Below, one piece after another: positions 8,333 to 16,379 of a DNA stretch of 64,000 nt. The translations under genes were made by a program, and so were the position numbers. Source of the DNA: Arthrobacter sp. ERGS1:01 (GTDB taxonomy: Bacteria; Actinomycetota; Actinomycetes; Actinomycetales; Micrococcaceae); NCBI RefSeq assembly GCF_001281315.1, contig NZ_CP012479.1, positions 1,240,001-1,304,000 of the forward strand, read 5' to 3'. The notes below the pieces were generated by a model. That model made no database searches, was not told the DNA's origin, and saw only the letters and a program-made list of their open reading frames with translations. Positions within the stretch are counted from its first letter, which is position 1. Each line of letters starts with the position of its first letter.

Positions 8333-9595
8333 CTAAATGTTCCCTGACAACTGCATGGCGCCATTGACCCTGATGTCGGCGACCGTGAGGGCACTCGAAC
8401 CGCCCCAGAGGATCGATGACGGCGGGTATTTTCCGAGGGCCAGCCGCTCGCGGTTGTCGTTGCTGATTTGCCGGGCGATGTCGTTGCTGATGATCGGCAC
8501 CACGATCTCGATGATGGCGATGACGATCAAGCCGCCGATAAACCAGTACCAGGGAATATGGGCCGTATGCGATTCGCTGGGCCTCGGGTCCGGTGCGAAC
8601 TGCAGGATTCCGTCGGTGAAACGCGCCGCATTGTTGGCGCCGATGGTGTACGTCATGCTGATTCCGGCCTTGAGGTCGACGCCGCCCGCGTACCGCCCTT
8701 GCAGGGCACCCTCGCCGCTGCGCACTTCAAGTGAGTCGATGAACGGGTAGTAGTTGATCAGCCCGGATCGCACGGTTCGCGTGTGCAGCCGGCGGGTGTT
8801 CCGCAGGACGCCCTGGCCGGCGTCGAAGCGGAAAGCGTCGGTGCCGGTGCTGAAGGCGTTGCCAAGGCTTGGGGCAATGATGTTGGTCAGATACAGCTCG
8901 TCGGAAATGGTGAAACTCGCGTTGGTCGTCGTCGGAAGGACGGTGGGATCAACGGTTCGTTGAAGTTGGGAAATGTCCCTGTCGTTCGTGACGCTGTAGA
9001 TGACCAGGAACCCCTGCAGGCTGCCCTCGGCCTGAAAGTAGCCGTAGGCGTTTTGCCTGGGGGTCAGCCAGGAGTTCGTTGCCGGCGGGATGAGGTTCAC
9101 GGCCGCGAAGACGAACCGAACGCTGCCGGCGTTCTGGACCAGGAACCCGCCCAGGGCATACGCCAACAGTGCGTTCAAATCCGGCGGCAGGACCCGGTCC
9201 GGATCGCGGAGGGCGATGACCGCCAGCTCTCCGCGCTCCGGGGGATTGTCCGGTTCGCCGAGCCGGTTGTAGTCGAACTGGAGATCCTCCTCCTGGGTTG
9301 TCCTTTCGATCCATTTCAGGTGCGTTGCGATCACCAGGGTCAGCCCCTGCAGGGGGTACGACGTGGCGCCGTCGGACAACGTCCCCCCGGCAATCGTGAG
9401 CTTGAGGTGGATGATCTCGCTGGATCCCCCATCTGTGATTTGCCAGGCCAAGAAGCGCCCCGACGCGGTCCGGTCCCCTCCGCCCGGCAGCGGCACCGTG
9501 AAGTCCAGGACGGTCTTTTCACTGTTGGCCGCCAACATGGTGTTGACCTGGTCGGTCTTGATGGCGAAAACCGTGTCCCATCCAAAAGTCTTCAT
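8333..9595 (-). CDS. TULIP-superfamily P47-like protein (third gene of operon)
   Basis: 420 residues. The start MKTFGWDTVFAIKTDQVN closely resembles the N terminus of clostridial P47, a TULIP-fold (tubular lipid-binding) protein encoded with botulinum neurotoxin. The body is rich in beta strands; AYALGGFLVQNAGSVRFVFAAVN and YGYFQAEGSLQGF correspond to segments in the two upstream paralogues. Near residues 349-369 lies one hydrophobic segment (WFIGGLIVIAIIEIVVPII). The protein ends ALTVADIRVNGAMQLSGN, matching the C termini of its neighbours. No signal peptide. ATG 9595 has GAGGAG upstream, 36 bp after the preceding gene. Lipid or membrane binding is inferred from the fold; the biological role is unknown. 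Confidence 0.75.
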   Translation of the reverse strand: MKTFGWDTVFAIKTDQVNTMLAANSEKTVLDFTVPLPGGGDRTASGRFLAWQITDGGSSEIIHLKLTIAGGTLSDGATSYPLQGLTLVIATHLKWIERTTQEEDLQFDYNRLGEPDNPPERGELAVIALRDPDRVLPPDLNALLAYALGGFLVQNAGSVRFVFAAVNLIPPATNSWLTPRQNAYGYFQAEGSLQGFLVIYSVTNDRDISQLQRTVDPTVLPTTTNASFTISDELYLTNIIAPSLGNAFSTGTDAFRFDAGQGVLRNTRRLHTRTVRSGLINYYPFIDSLEVRSGEGALQGRYAGGVDLKAGISMTYTIGANNAARFTDGILQFAPDPRPSESHTAHIPWYWFIGGLIVIAIIEIVVPIISNDIARQISNDNRERLALGKYPPSSILWGGSSALTVADIRVNGAMQLSGNI

Positions 9596-9631
9596 GGTGT
9601 CGCTGCTCTCCTCGTCGGGCGTTTCGGGGTT

Positions 9632-11167
9632 TCAGGTACTGGTGGTGAAGTTGCCGCTGAGCTGCAGGCTGCCGTTCAGTTCCGCCCGCATGAGTGTGAA
9701 GCCCGTGGTGGTTGGCCACTCGATCGGCGTCAGGAGCTCCGTGAGCATCGTCTTCATGGATGGCAGCGCCTTGGCCGCACCGTCGGAGATGGCCCGGGCG
9801 ATCAGCTCCGGCGTGGCCGCCGCGAGGCCGGCGATCACGATGATGATGATCATGACGACGACGCGCAGCACCCCGGTAAGGATCTTCCCGGCCGCGAAGG
9901 TTGCGACGGCGCCGATGATTCCGACGATGACCTCGGTGATGACCACCCAGGTTTCCTTGGTGTAGTAGTGGTCCCTTTTGGCGGGCCGCGATTCAACCCA
10001 GCCGATGGTCTGCGTGCCGTCGTCCTTGGTCACCAGCTGGATCCGGTAGTACGACTCGGTCAGGACGTAGGCGTCGATTCCGGGGCTGATGGGAACGTGG
10101 ATCTTGGATCTCGTCTGGATTTCGTCGCCGATCACCTGCAGTGTGAAGTCTTCCGCCGTGGGTTGGTACCACACCAGCCCAACCTTGATCTTTTCCATGT
10201 CGAGGTTCCGCGCCAACTGCACGGAGGTGTTGGCGTTGCCGATCTTGAAGTCCGTGACACTGGATCCCGGGAACGCGGCCTGCACCCCGGGCAGGACCAT
10301 GTTTTCCATGTACAACCGCATGCCGATCAGCATGGCGGCCCCCTGCCCCGCCGGGATGGCCGACGCCGGCAGCTGGTTAGCCAGGCCGACCGGATCGCGG
10401 CCGTTCATGGTCAGTGCGCCGAAGTAGGCCGCGTCCTCGCTGGGATCGGTGCTGGAACCGTCGTAGTAGGCATAGGACGTGTAGGTGGGCGCCAGCCATT
10501 GGAACTGCGGAGAATCCGAGACCCGGTTCAGTGCGACGACGGCGAAGACGTAGGTGAACTGGCCCAGGTTTTGGTTGTACCACGCGGCGATCGCCGACTG
10601 GAAGAGCGCCTTCTCCATGGCGTCGATCTTGCTGCTGCCATAGTCGATCCGCTGCACGACCACGGCCGGGTCGTCCTCGGAGCGGGACTGTGCGTCACCG
10701 GAAAGGTTGTTCTTGTCCCCGGCCGACGGGTTCGACGGGACTTCGCCCTCGGGCTGCGGCAAATACTTGAGCTTGACCTGGATGGTTGCCGACGCGCCCG
10801 TGATCGTGGTCGTCGTGCCGGCAAACGACATTGTCGCCGCGGGGATCGGGGTCTTCAGGAAGACGATCGAACCCGACCCTCCGCGCGTCATCCGCCAGGG
10901 CCCGAAGGTTCCGTCGATCGACCAGTTGGAGGTAACGGCGGCATTGAAGCGCGGCGGCGACACGCCCGTCCGTTCGAGGGCCTCGTTGACCTGGCTGAGG
11001 CGGACGGCGCTGGCCGTATCCCACCCCTGGGTGTCCGCTTCGCCGGCCAGCAGTTCCTTGGGAGCCTCGCTGCGGTGGACGAAGATGTCCGGGCGGATTT
11101 CTGCCGGCCGCGGCAGGGTGAAGCTGTGGAATGCCTGCGGCCGCATGACTTCTGTTTCTACGCTCAT
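9632..11167 (-). CDS. TULIP-superfamily P47/OrfX-like protein (second gene)
   Basis: 511 residues. After a 45-residue lead it has QGWDTASAVRLSQVNEALE, the P47-type entry motif, at residues 47-65. Central segments shared with the other two proteins include FTYVFAVVALNR, YTSYAYYDG and ASAIPAGQGAAMLIG. Near residues 406-427 and 431-451 are two adjacent strongly hydrophobic stretches with a short basic turn between them, like a membrane hairpin. The C terminus ends AELNGSLQLSGNF. The ATG overlaps the upstream gene's stop in an ATGA, so the two are translationally coupled. No secretion signal. The family is inferred from motifs; the membrane hairpin is not something I know from clostridial P47. 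Confidence 0.75.
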   Translation of the reverse strand: MSVETEVMRPQAFHSFTLPRPAEIRPDIFVHRSEAPKELLAGEADTQGWDTASAVRLSQVNEALERTGVSPPRFNAAVTSNWSIDGTFGPWRMTRGGSGSIVFLKTPIPAATMSFAGTTTTITGASATIQVKLKYLPQPEGEVPSNPSAGDKNNLSGDAQSRSEDDPAVVVQRIDYGSSKIDAMEKALFQSAIAAWYNQNLGQFTYVFAVVALNRVSDSPQFQWLAPTYTSYAYYDGSSTDPSEDAAYFGALTMNGRDPVGLANQLPASAIPAGQGAAMLIGMRLYMENMVLPGVQAAFPGSSVTDFKIGNANTSVQLARNLDMEKIKVGLVWYQPTAEDFTLQVIGDEIQTRSKIHVPISPGIDAYVLTESYYRIQLVTKDDGTQTIGWVESRPAKRDHYYTKETWVVITEVIVGIIGAVATFAAGKILTGVLRVVVMIIIIVIAGLAAATPELIARAISDGAAKALPSMKTMLTELLTPIEWPTTTGFTLMRAELNGSLQLSGNFTTST

Positions 11168-12735
11168 GAGTTGGTGCTCCCGTCAAGGTCGGTGGAGGGG
11201 ACAAGCATGCCGCCCAGCTGGAGGGCGCCGTTGAGCTCCGCTGTTTTCAGCTCGAAGCCGGAGGACTTTGGCCAGTTGATGGGACCGGTGGCCTCGTCGA
11301 CCAGGGGACCGATGGGTGGCAGTGCCGAGGCGGCGCCGTTGCTGATCACGTCGGCGATGATGGCGGGCGTGGCCGCGGCGATTCCGGCGACAATGGTGAT
11401 CAGGACGACCACGATGATCTTGACCGCAACCTTTTCGATCAGCGTGCCCGCAACGACGCCGATCACGGCGCCGATGATCGAGACGATCAACTGTGTGATG
11501 GTGACCCACTCCGCCACCGTGTACCAGGTGGTGACCAGGGGGTTCGAGGATTGCACGAACCCCAGCGTCATGGTGCCGTCGTCCTTCTTCACCAGGCCCA
11601 GCACGTAGAAGTACGTCGCATCGACGAAGGCGACAATCCCCGGGCTGATCGGGATGGTGACCTTGGTCTGGATTTGGATCTCGTCGCCCACAATCTGGAG
11701 CCGGAAGCTTGTCATGTTTGGCGTGTATGTCACGGCACCGACCTTCACCCCGTCCAGGCGCACGGGTTTGGTCGATTCGATGCCCTGGCCCTTGGTGATG
11801 AACTTGAAGGTCTCCTCATCGGCGTTCGGGAAGGCGCGGGGCATGCCGGGCATCACGAACTGACGCATGAACATGGTGTTGGAAATCAGCACCGACGCGT
11901 TCATGCCGGCGGGGATGGCGGAGGCCGCGACCTGGTTGGTGAGCCCTTCGGGGCTGCGGTTCTCCGTTTGGTTGAGCACGGCAAAATAGCTGCTCGCGTC
12001 GTCCACGCCCTGGAAGTAGGCGTAGCTGGTGAACGTCGGCTTGAGCCAGAAGAATTCCTTGACGTCGGCCCTCTGGTTGAGGTTGACCACGGCAAAGACA
12101 TGGCTGAACTTGGCGAGGTTTTCATTGAGCAGCAGTGCCACCGAGGCCGTGAACAGCGCTTTCAGCTGCTCCGTGGGTTTGGCGGTTCCGTAGTCGACTT
12201 GTTGGACCACGACGGCGGGGTCGTCCGCGGACCGCCCCTGTGCGTCCGCGAGCAGCTTCTCGATATCGACGGGTGCCTGGTTTGCGTTCCGTGCTTCCGG
12301 CGGGGTCTGCGGGAGATACCGGAGCTTGATGGAGATCTTCACCGATCCGCCGGTGAAAGTGAGGTTTTCAGTCCCCGCGGTCAAGGTGGCGCTGGTGAGC
12401 GGAAGGCGCATCATGAGGATGGCCCCGGAGCCGCCGGGGGCGATCTGCCAGGGGCCGTAGTTCGTGTCGATGCGCCAGTTTTCGTCGGGGTTCAGGACCA
12501 TGGCCAGGTTGCTCGGATACTGTCCGGATTTTGCCAGGACGTCATTGACGATGCCGGCCTTGATGCAGTTGACGGTGTCCCAGCCGTAGGTCGTGGCTTC
12601 CGCGGCGAGCAATGCCTTGGGGATTTCCTCGCGTCGCCGAAAGACCTGCGGGCGAACGTCGCGCGGCGCCGGGGCGACGAAGGCGTGGAACGTTGATTCG
12701 GACGCAGCGGTCACCGCGTCTGTCGTGGTTGTCAA
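11164..12735 (-). CDS. TULIP-superfamily P47/OrfX-like protein (first gene)
   Basis: 523 residues if translation starts at TTG 12735, which follows AGGAGAGATCACT at ideal spacing. The open frame continues to 13113, but that part is Arg-rich and unrelated. YGWDTVNCIKAGIVNDVLAK lies at residues 50-69. It is the closest paralogue of the second gene: both share APRDVRPQVF/PAEIRPDIF before the motif, a DPAVVVQQVDYGTAK/DPAVVVQRIDYGSSK block and SAIPAGMNASVLIS. Two hydrophobic stretches near residues 409-431 and 435-455 form a putative membrane hairpin, followed by AELNGALQLGG. First gene of a three-gene minus-strand operon with its own upstream region containing a 20-bp dyad. Confidence 0.75.
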   Translation of the reverse strand: MTTTTDAVTAASESTFHAFVAPAPRDVRPQVFRRREEIPKALLAAEATTYGWDTVNCIKAGIVNDVLAKSGQYPSNLAMVLNPDENWRIDTNYGPWQIAPGGSGAILMMRLPLTSATLTAGTENLTFTGGSVKISIKLRYLPQTPPEARNANQAPVDIEKLLADAQGRSADDPAVVVQQVDYGTAKPTEQLKALFTASVALLLNENLAKFSHVFAVVNLNQRADVKEFFWLKPTFTSYAYFQGVDDASSYFAVLNQTENRSPEGLTNQVAASAIPAGMNASVLISNTMFMRQFVMPGMPRAFPNADEETFKFITKGQGIESTKPVRLDGVKVGAVTYTPNMTSFRLQIVGDEIQIQTKVTIPISPGIVAFVDATYFYVLGLVKKDDGTMTLGFVQSSNPLVTTWYTVAEWVTITQLIVSIIGAVIGVVAGTLIEKVAVKIIVVVLITIVAGIAAATPAIIADVISNGAASALPPIGPLVDEATGPINWPKSSGFELKTAELNGALQLGGMLVPSTDLDGSTNS

Positions 12736-13034
12736 AGTGATCTCTCCTAATGCCTCGGGCGTCGGGGGCGCTGTCGCGGCCGGCGCAATGTCAGTGCGAG
12801 AAGGGCGATTTCTGGAAAGGGGACGCGGACCGGCGCCGGGCGGCTGACCCGGGTTGGGCGCTCCAAGACTGCCTCGGGTTCCGCATGGACCGGCCCGGAC
12901 AAAATCGTGCGAAAAACGCTTCGCGGAGACGGTCAAAAACCCCGTATTTTCTATTACGTGCTGTGACGTAATGTAACTGTAAAACCCACTGTCGGATATG
13001 GCAATAGGAGACGTCTGCGAGATTTGCGGGGCCG
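12736..13034 (-). promoter_or_regulatory. Upstream region of the TULIP operon
   Basis: 299 bp between the AfsA-like gene and the TULIP operon, all on the minus strand. It holds the perfect dyad at 12953-12972. An AT-rich TAATAGAAAATA on the minus strand overlaps and follows that dyad and could serve as a -10 region. No gene is supported in the gap. The operon therefore appears to have its own promoter and not to depend only on readthrough from tetR-afsA. Confidence 0.4.
12953..12972 (-). promoter_or_regulatory. Perfect inverted repeat, candidate operator of the TULIP operon
   Basis: ATTACGT-N6-ACGTAAT, a perfect 7-bp dyad with a 6-bp spacer, 218 bp upstream of the first TULIP gene. Length and symmetry suit a TetR dimer. 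The TetR encoded next door is the obvious candidate, but this is inference. Confidence 0.5.
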
Positions 13035-13913
13035 TTAGCCGGCGGGCGTGAGCACTCGATGGAAGCGCTCGACGGCGGGCCCGGCGTCGGGTGCGCCGAC
13101 AGGCTTGCCACACTGGCCGCTGGCAATGATGCGTCCGGATTGTGTCATCGTCACAACCGTCCGGCCGGCACCGTGCGCCACGGCGGAAACCGTGACGGGA
13201 GCGTTGAATTCACCGAAGTTATGGCACTGCATGCTGAAGTCCCCGGCTTGTGACCCCGCCAGGAGATGATGGGATTGCAGGAGCGCGCTGGCCAGCAACA
13301 TCCCGGAGACGTGGTCGCTGGGGTGGTCGAAAATAAAGGTGTCGCCCCGATTCCACACCAGCTGCGCCTCGAGTTCGCCGTCGGACCGGCGAATGTCGGC
13401 CAGCACGGCGCCGAGCGGCCCGGTGCTGGCGATCGCCTCGGTGGGGGCATTGCGCCGGATGGCCTGGTAGGCCCGCGGCGGCAGGCAGGACAGATCCCCG
13501 CAACCGCTTCCGAGGATCACCCCGCCGGCCATGAAATCCGCTTCCAGCTGCAGGTCGCTGACTTGGTCCCGGCGCATTTTCACGGCCCGCAGCCGCACGT
13601 CAACATGGCCGGCGAACTGTTCCGATGCGGTGGGCATGGCACCCTCCAGCCAGGCGAAGCTGAGCTGATTCATGATGAAGGCCCAGCCGCGCGGGACGCC
13701 GCCGGAGAGATGGGCGAAGGCAATGGCACACTGGCGCATTAGTTCAACACCCACCAGCGTTGACGCCGAGGGCAGGCTACCGGCGGAGGGGTGTTGTGGC
13801 GACAACCCCACGATGAGCCTGAGCGTTCCGTCCTGGGACGCATCGGCGGAGAGCAGCAGCACTTGGTTGGGCGACGACTTGTGGACGAGGGAACCTTCAA
13901 TGGACTGCCGCAT
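13035..13913 (-). CDS. AfsA-like A-factor (gamma-butyrolactone) biosynthesis protein
   Basis: 292 residues with the two-repeat (double hotdog) layout of AfsA/ScbA proteins. Repeat one begins VHKSSPNQVLLLSA near residue 11 and continues to GVELMRQCAIAFAHLSGGVPRGWAF. Repeat two has DTFIFDHPSDHVSGMLLASAL, matching the DHP.DH..GM motif of the family. In streptomycetes these enzymes condense a beta-ketoacyl chain with dihydroxyacetone phosphate to start gamma-butyrolactone signals; some family members make other lipids. It is the second gene after tetR (14-bp gap), with AAGGAGG before ATG 13913. The TULIP operon lies 300 bp downstream on the same strand. The actual product is unproven. Confidence 0.8.
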   Translation of the reverse strand: MRQSIEGSLVHKSSPNQVLLLSADASQDGTLRLIVGLSPQHPSAGSLPSASTLVGVELMRQCAIAFAHLSGGVPRGWAFIMNQLSFAWLEGAMPTASEQFAGHVDVRLRAVKMRRDQVSDLQLEADFMAGGVILGSGCGDLSCLPPRAYQAIRRNAPTEAIASTGPLGAVLADIRRSDGELEAQLVWNRGDTFIFDHPSDHVSGMLLASALLQSHHLLAGSQAGDFSMQCHNFGEFNAPVTVSAVAHGAGRTVVTMTQSGRIIASGQCGKPVGAPDAGPAVERFHRVLTPAG

Positions 13914-13927
13914 GGATCCTTGCCTCC

Positions 13928-14521
13928 TTAGGGTGACCGATAACCTAACGCGTGCAATGTGCTGGACACCGACTGGCCAATCAGCGCGTCATCCAACCCG
14001 GACAGGCCGGGCATGAGGGCACGCATCAGCAGCGGACCCGTCAACAGATCGCACGCCCATTCGACGTTGGGGTTGTCGGGTATTTCGCCCCGTGCCACGG
14101 CCCGATGAATGATCATGCCGGCCCCGTATCGCCGTGGTGCCAGGAATTCCTGCACGAACACGGCACGCAGATCCGCGTCCGTTTGCACGGCGTCGAGGAA
14201 ACCGGCAAGGCTCCGGCTGACCAGCGGGTTGGCGAACAGCTCCACCTGGTCCCGCTGGATTGCTTCCAGGTCCGCCGGAAGGTTACCGCAGTCGATGACC
14301 CGGTCAAGGTCAATGGCAAACCTGTGCAGCAGCAGGGACAGGACGAGCTGCGGAATTCCGTCAAAGCGGCGGTAGAACGCCGGGCGGGTGGTGCCGGCGC
14401 GGGTCGCCACCGCCTCGACGGTGATCGCGCTGAAGCCGCGCTCAAGGAGCAGTTCCTCGGCAGCGTCAAGCAGGGCGGCATCCAGCTCGGTGTTACGCGG
14501 ACGTCCCATTGATGGCACCAT
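13928..14521 (-). CDS. TetR-family regulator
   Basis: 197 residues from ATG 14521 (a second ATG at 14509 gives MGRPRNTEL, equally plausible). The N-terminal helix-turn-helix reads LLDAAEELLLERGFSAITVEAVATRAGTTRPAFYRRF, followed by an all-helical ligand domain with a C-terminal layout like TetR_C-type AcrR proteins. It does not show the ArpA-type DNA-binding signature, so it is not obviously a classical butyrolactone receptor even though it is in an operon with the AfsA homologue. A short dyad lies in its own promoter region. Likely controls itself, the divergent dehydrogenase and perhaps the TULIP operon; the ligand is unknown. Confidence 0.85.
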   Translation of the reverse strand: MVPSMGRPRNTELDAALLDAAEELLLERGFSAITVEAVATRAGTTRPAFYRRFDGIPQLVLSLLLHRFAIDLDRVIDCGNLPADLEAIQRDQVELFANPLVSRSLAGFLDAVQTDADLRAVFVQEFLAPRRYGAGMIIHRAVARGEIPDNPNVEWACDLLTGPLLMRALMPGLSGLDDALIGQSVSSTLHALGYRSP

Positions 14522-14526
14522 AATGA

Positions 14527-14537
14527 TACGCAGTGTA
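14527..14537. promoter_or_regulatory. Small imperfect dyad in tetR/dehydrogenase divergent promoter
   Basis: TACGCAGTGTA, with TAC...GTA symmetry, directly upstream of the tetR start and 53 bp before the divergent dehydrogenase. It shares only TTAC/GTAA-type ends with the longer dyad at 12953. A weak candidate TetR site. Confidence 0.25.
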
Positions 14538-14589
14538 ACGCCGGATTTGGCCGGTCAAGGCAAGGCAACGCGGAAAGGTCGCCACAATT

Positions 14590-15606
14590 TTGTTGATCTA
14601 TGGTTGTGGATCCATGGGCCTGCGGATCGCGACACTCGCGGTCCGGGCCGGGCTCGACGTCGTGCTCGCCGGACGTTCGCCTGCCAGACTCGCGGCGGAG
14701 GCTGCCGCCCTGAACGTGCCGTGGCGCAGCGCCGATCCGGGGAACCCGGCGGGGCTGGATGCCATGCTGGCCAAGGTGGACGTCGTGGTGAACGCGGCCG
14801 GGCCGTTCTCCAACACGGCCGCCGGAATCATGCGGGCATGCATCCGCAACGGCTGCCACTATGTGGACTTGTCCAATGAGGCCGCCACCTTCCTGGACGC
14901 GTGGTCGCTGGACGACGACGCGCGGGCCGCGGGAGTCAGCCTTGTTCCCGGCGCCGGTTTCGGCACGGTGGCGGCCGAGGCACTTGCGGACCACGTCTTG
15001 CGCCGGATCCGGCACGCGGATGCCGTGACCCTGGTCCGGACATCCGGTGGCGGAAGGGGGACGCCCGGCGTCAAGGCCACCGTCCGCGAATTGTTGGCCC
15101 AACCAGGGGCCGGCGTGCGGCATGGCAAATGGTCCGCGCGGGGCCTGCGGGTCGCCAGCTGCGAGCTGCCCGAAGGCACCCGTGCCACGGTGCCGGTGGC
15201 CTTGGGCGACACCTTTGCGATTGCCCGCGCCACCGGCGTCCCCAACGTGACGGCCTACGCCAGCACCACCATGAGCGTCGGATTGGCGAAGATCGCCGTT
15301 CCGCCCGCTCGAATCTTGGGACGCGCGGCCCGCGTCCTGCCCGGAAAAACCACCCCTCGCCGGCCGGAGTCGGGCTTCACTCCCGACGCCGGCACCCGGC
15401 TCTGGCTGCGGGCCACGAACTTGTCCGGCGACACGGCCACGAGCTGCCTCCATGGCGGCAGGGGGAGCGGGATTGCCGCGGACACGGCCCTGTGGGCGGC
15501 GCAGGCCCTTATTTTTCGGGCACAGCCGGGCGCGTCCACTGCGGGCCAGCTTTTCGGCAACGGGAAGATATCCCACTTGGCCGGCGCCCGCATCGTGGAC
15601 CTCTGA
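14590..15606 (+). CDS. Saccharopine-dehydrogenase-like NAD(P)-binding protein
   Basis: 338 residues from a TTG start, GGAAAGG lying 11 nt upstream. It opens MLIYGCGSMGLRIATLAVRAG, a GxGxxG Rossmann motif for NAD(P), followed by VVLAGRSPARL and VDVVVNAAGPFS, the pattern of the saccharopine dehydrogenase-like reductases. The C-terminal half (residues 130-338) is the divergent substrate domain. It is divergent from tetR with 68 bp between starts. In butyrolactone clusters a reductase acts after AfsA, so a role in making or modifying the signal is plausible. It could instead be an unrelated oxidoreductase under TetR control. Substrate unknown. Confidence 0.75.
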   Translation: MLIYGCGSMGLRIATLAVRAGLDVVLAGRSPARLAAEAAALNVPWRSADPGNPAGLDAMLAKVDVVVNAAGPFSNTAAGIMRACIRNGCHYVDLSNEAATFLDAWSLDDDARAAGVSLVPGAGFGTVAAEALADHVLRRIRHADAVTLVRTSGGGRGTPGVKATVRELLAQPGAGVRHGKWSARGLRVASCELPEGTRATVPVALGDTFAIARATGVPNVTAYASTTMSVGLAKIAVPPARILGRAARVLPGKTTPRRPESGFTPDAGTRLWLRATNLSGDTATSCLHGGRGSGIAADTALWAAQALIFRAQPGASTAGQLFGNGKISHLAGARIVDL

Positions 15607-15686
15607 CACGTAGCGGCGCAATCTGGGCACATGGTGCCCCTTGCACCTCGCCTTGCCCCAAGTCAATATGCTCGCCAAATAGTGCG

Positions 15687-15863
15687 TCACTGTGAACCGT
15701 CCCGAAATGATGCCGGCAGGTGATGTTTGCCGGCTTCCTTCAACGCGGCGGTCACTGTGGACCTGAGGTCAACGAGTGTGTGGTCGGTGTCAAAGAGAAC
15801 GCCACGGACTATGTCCAACGAGCTGTCCAAACTCATTGGCCGCCAGGCCTGTTGGTTTGTCAT
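15687..15863 (-). pseudogene. N-terminal fragment of a HAD-family hydrolase
   Basis: 58 residues from ATG 15863. VRGVLFDTDHTLVDLRSTVTAA carries HAD motif I (DxDxT, nucleophile Asp), then a stop comes soon after KEAGKHHLPASF. The remaining three motifs of a HAD phosphatase are not present in any nearby frame, so this is a truncated relic. Confidence 0.6.
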
Positions 15864-15913
15864 GGTGCCCTCTGTCTCCTGCCGCATCGACGGCTGGGCA
15901 CAAGAGGGTGTTT

Positions 15914-16351
15914 TCACCGCCGACCGCCTGGGACCGGAATGGCGAGTTTCGCAGCGGATTGGCCCGGTTCGCGGAGGGTACGGAGGAAGAGCCAGCCGAT
16001 GCCGGGGAGGACGATGAGGGGAATCAGTGCTGTTTGCAGAGTGGTGCCACCGACTCGTTGCGCCGTGTAGATCGGGATGAAGGCCGACAGGCCCACGAAC
16101 ACGATGGTCCGGCGGACGATCGCGCCGATGAGCTCGCCGAAGGAGCGCCAATCAACATCCCGAAGCGCTGCTTGGGTGGCGTGATTTGTCGGAGCGGCGT
16201 GGGGCATGCTGCGTAGTGCCGCGCCCGCGCCCGCAGGATGGTGTGCGGCTACGCCGATGCCCGAGAGGGCAACCCGGACCAGCGTCACCAGGTAGGAGCC
16301 GGTCATCCCTGCCAGGGCGGCGACCGAGCCCTGGTAGATGTCCACGAACAT
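15914..16351 (-). pseudogene. MFS transporter remnant with internal deletions
   Basis: 145 residues joining pieces that are normally far apart. DIYQGSVAAL resembles helix 1 of Fsr-type (fosmidomycin-resistance-like) carriers, SYLVTLVRVALSGIGVAAHHP resembles helix 4, and the tail IPLIVLPGIGWLFLRTLREPG resembles the last helix. Sequence for most of the twelve helices is missing. The frame remains open, so deletions were in multiples of three or the start was recreated, but a working transporter is impossible. Confidence 0.6.
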
Positions 16352-16379
16352 CGCTCCGTTGCGCCCACCGAAGCCCGGC

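Noticed and set aside
8783..11608. 941-residue open frame on the plus strand
   Set aside because: It lies antisense to the P47-like genes; its product is Gly/Arg/Asp-rich without any domain, while the minus strand gives three related proteins with good ribosome sites and a four-base overlap. It is a GC-rich shadow.
8333..12735. Presence of a botulinum-like neurotoxin cluster
   Set aside because: Only P47/OrfX-like accessory-type proteins are present. No zinc protease (HExxH) light chain, no heavy chain and no NTNH-like gene was found anywhere in the window.
12736..13113. Longer start for the first TULIP gene (to 13113)
   Set aside because: The extra residues are Arg-rich, overlap the AfsA-like gene and are unlike the paralogue, while TTG 12735 has an ideal ribosome site and aligns with the start of the second TULIP protein.
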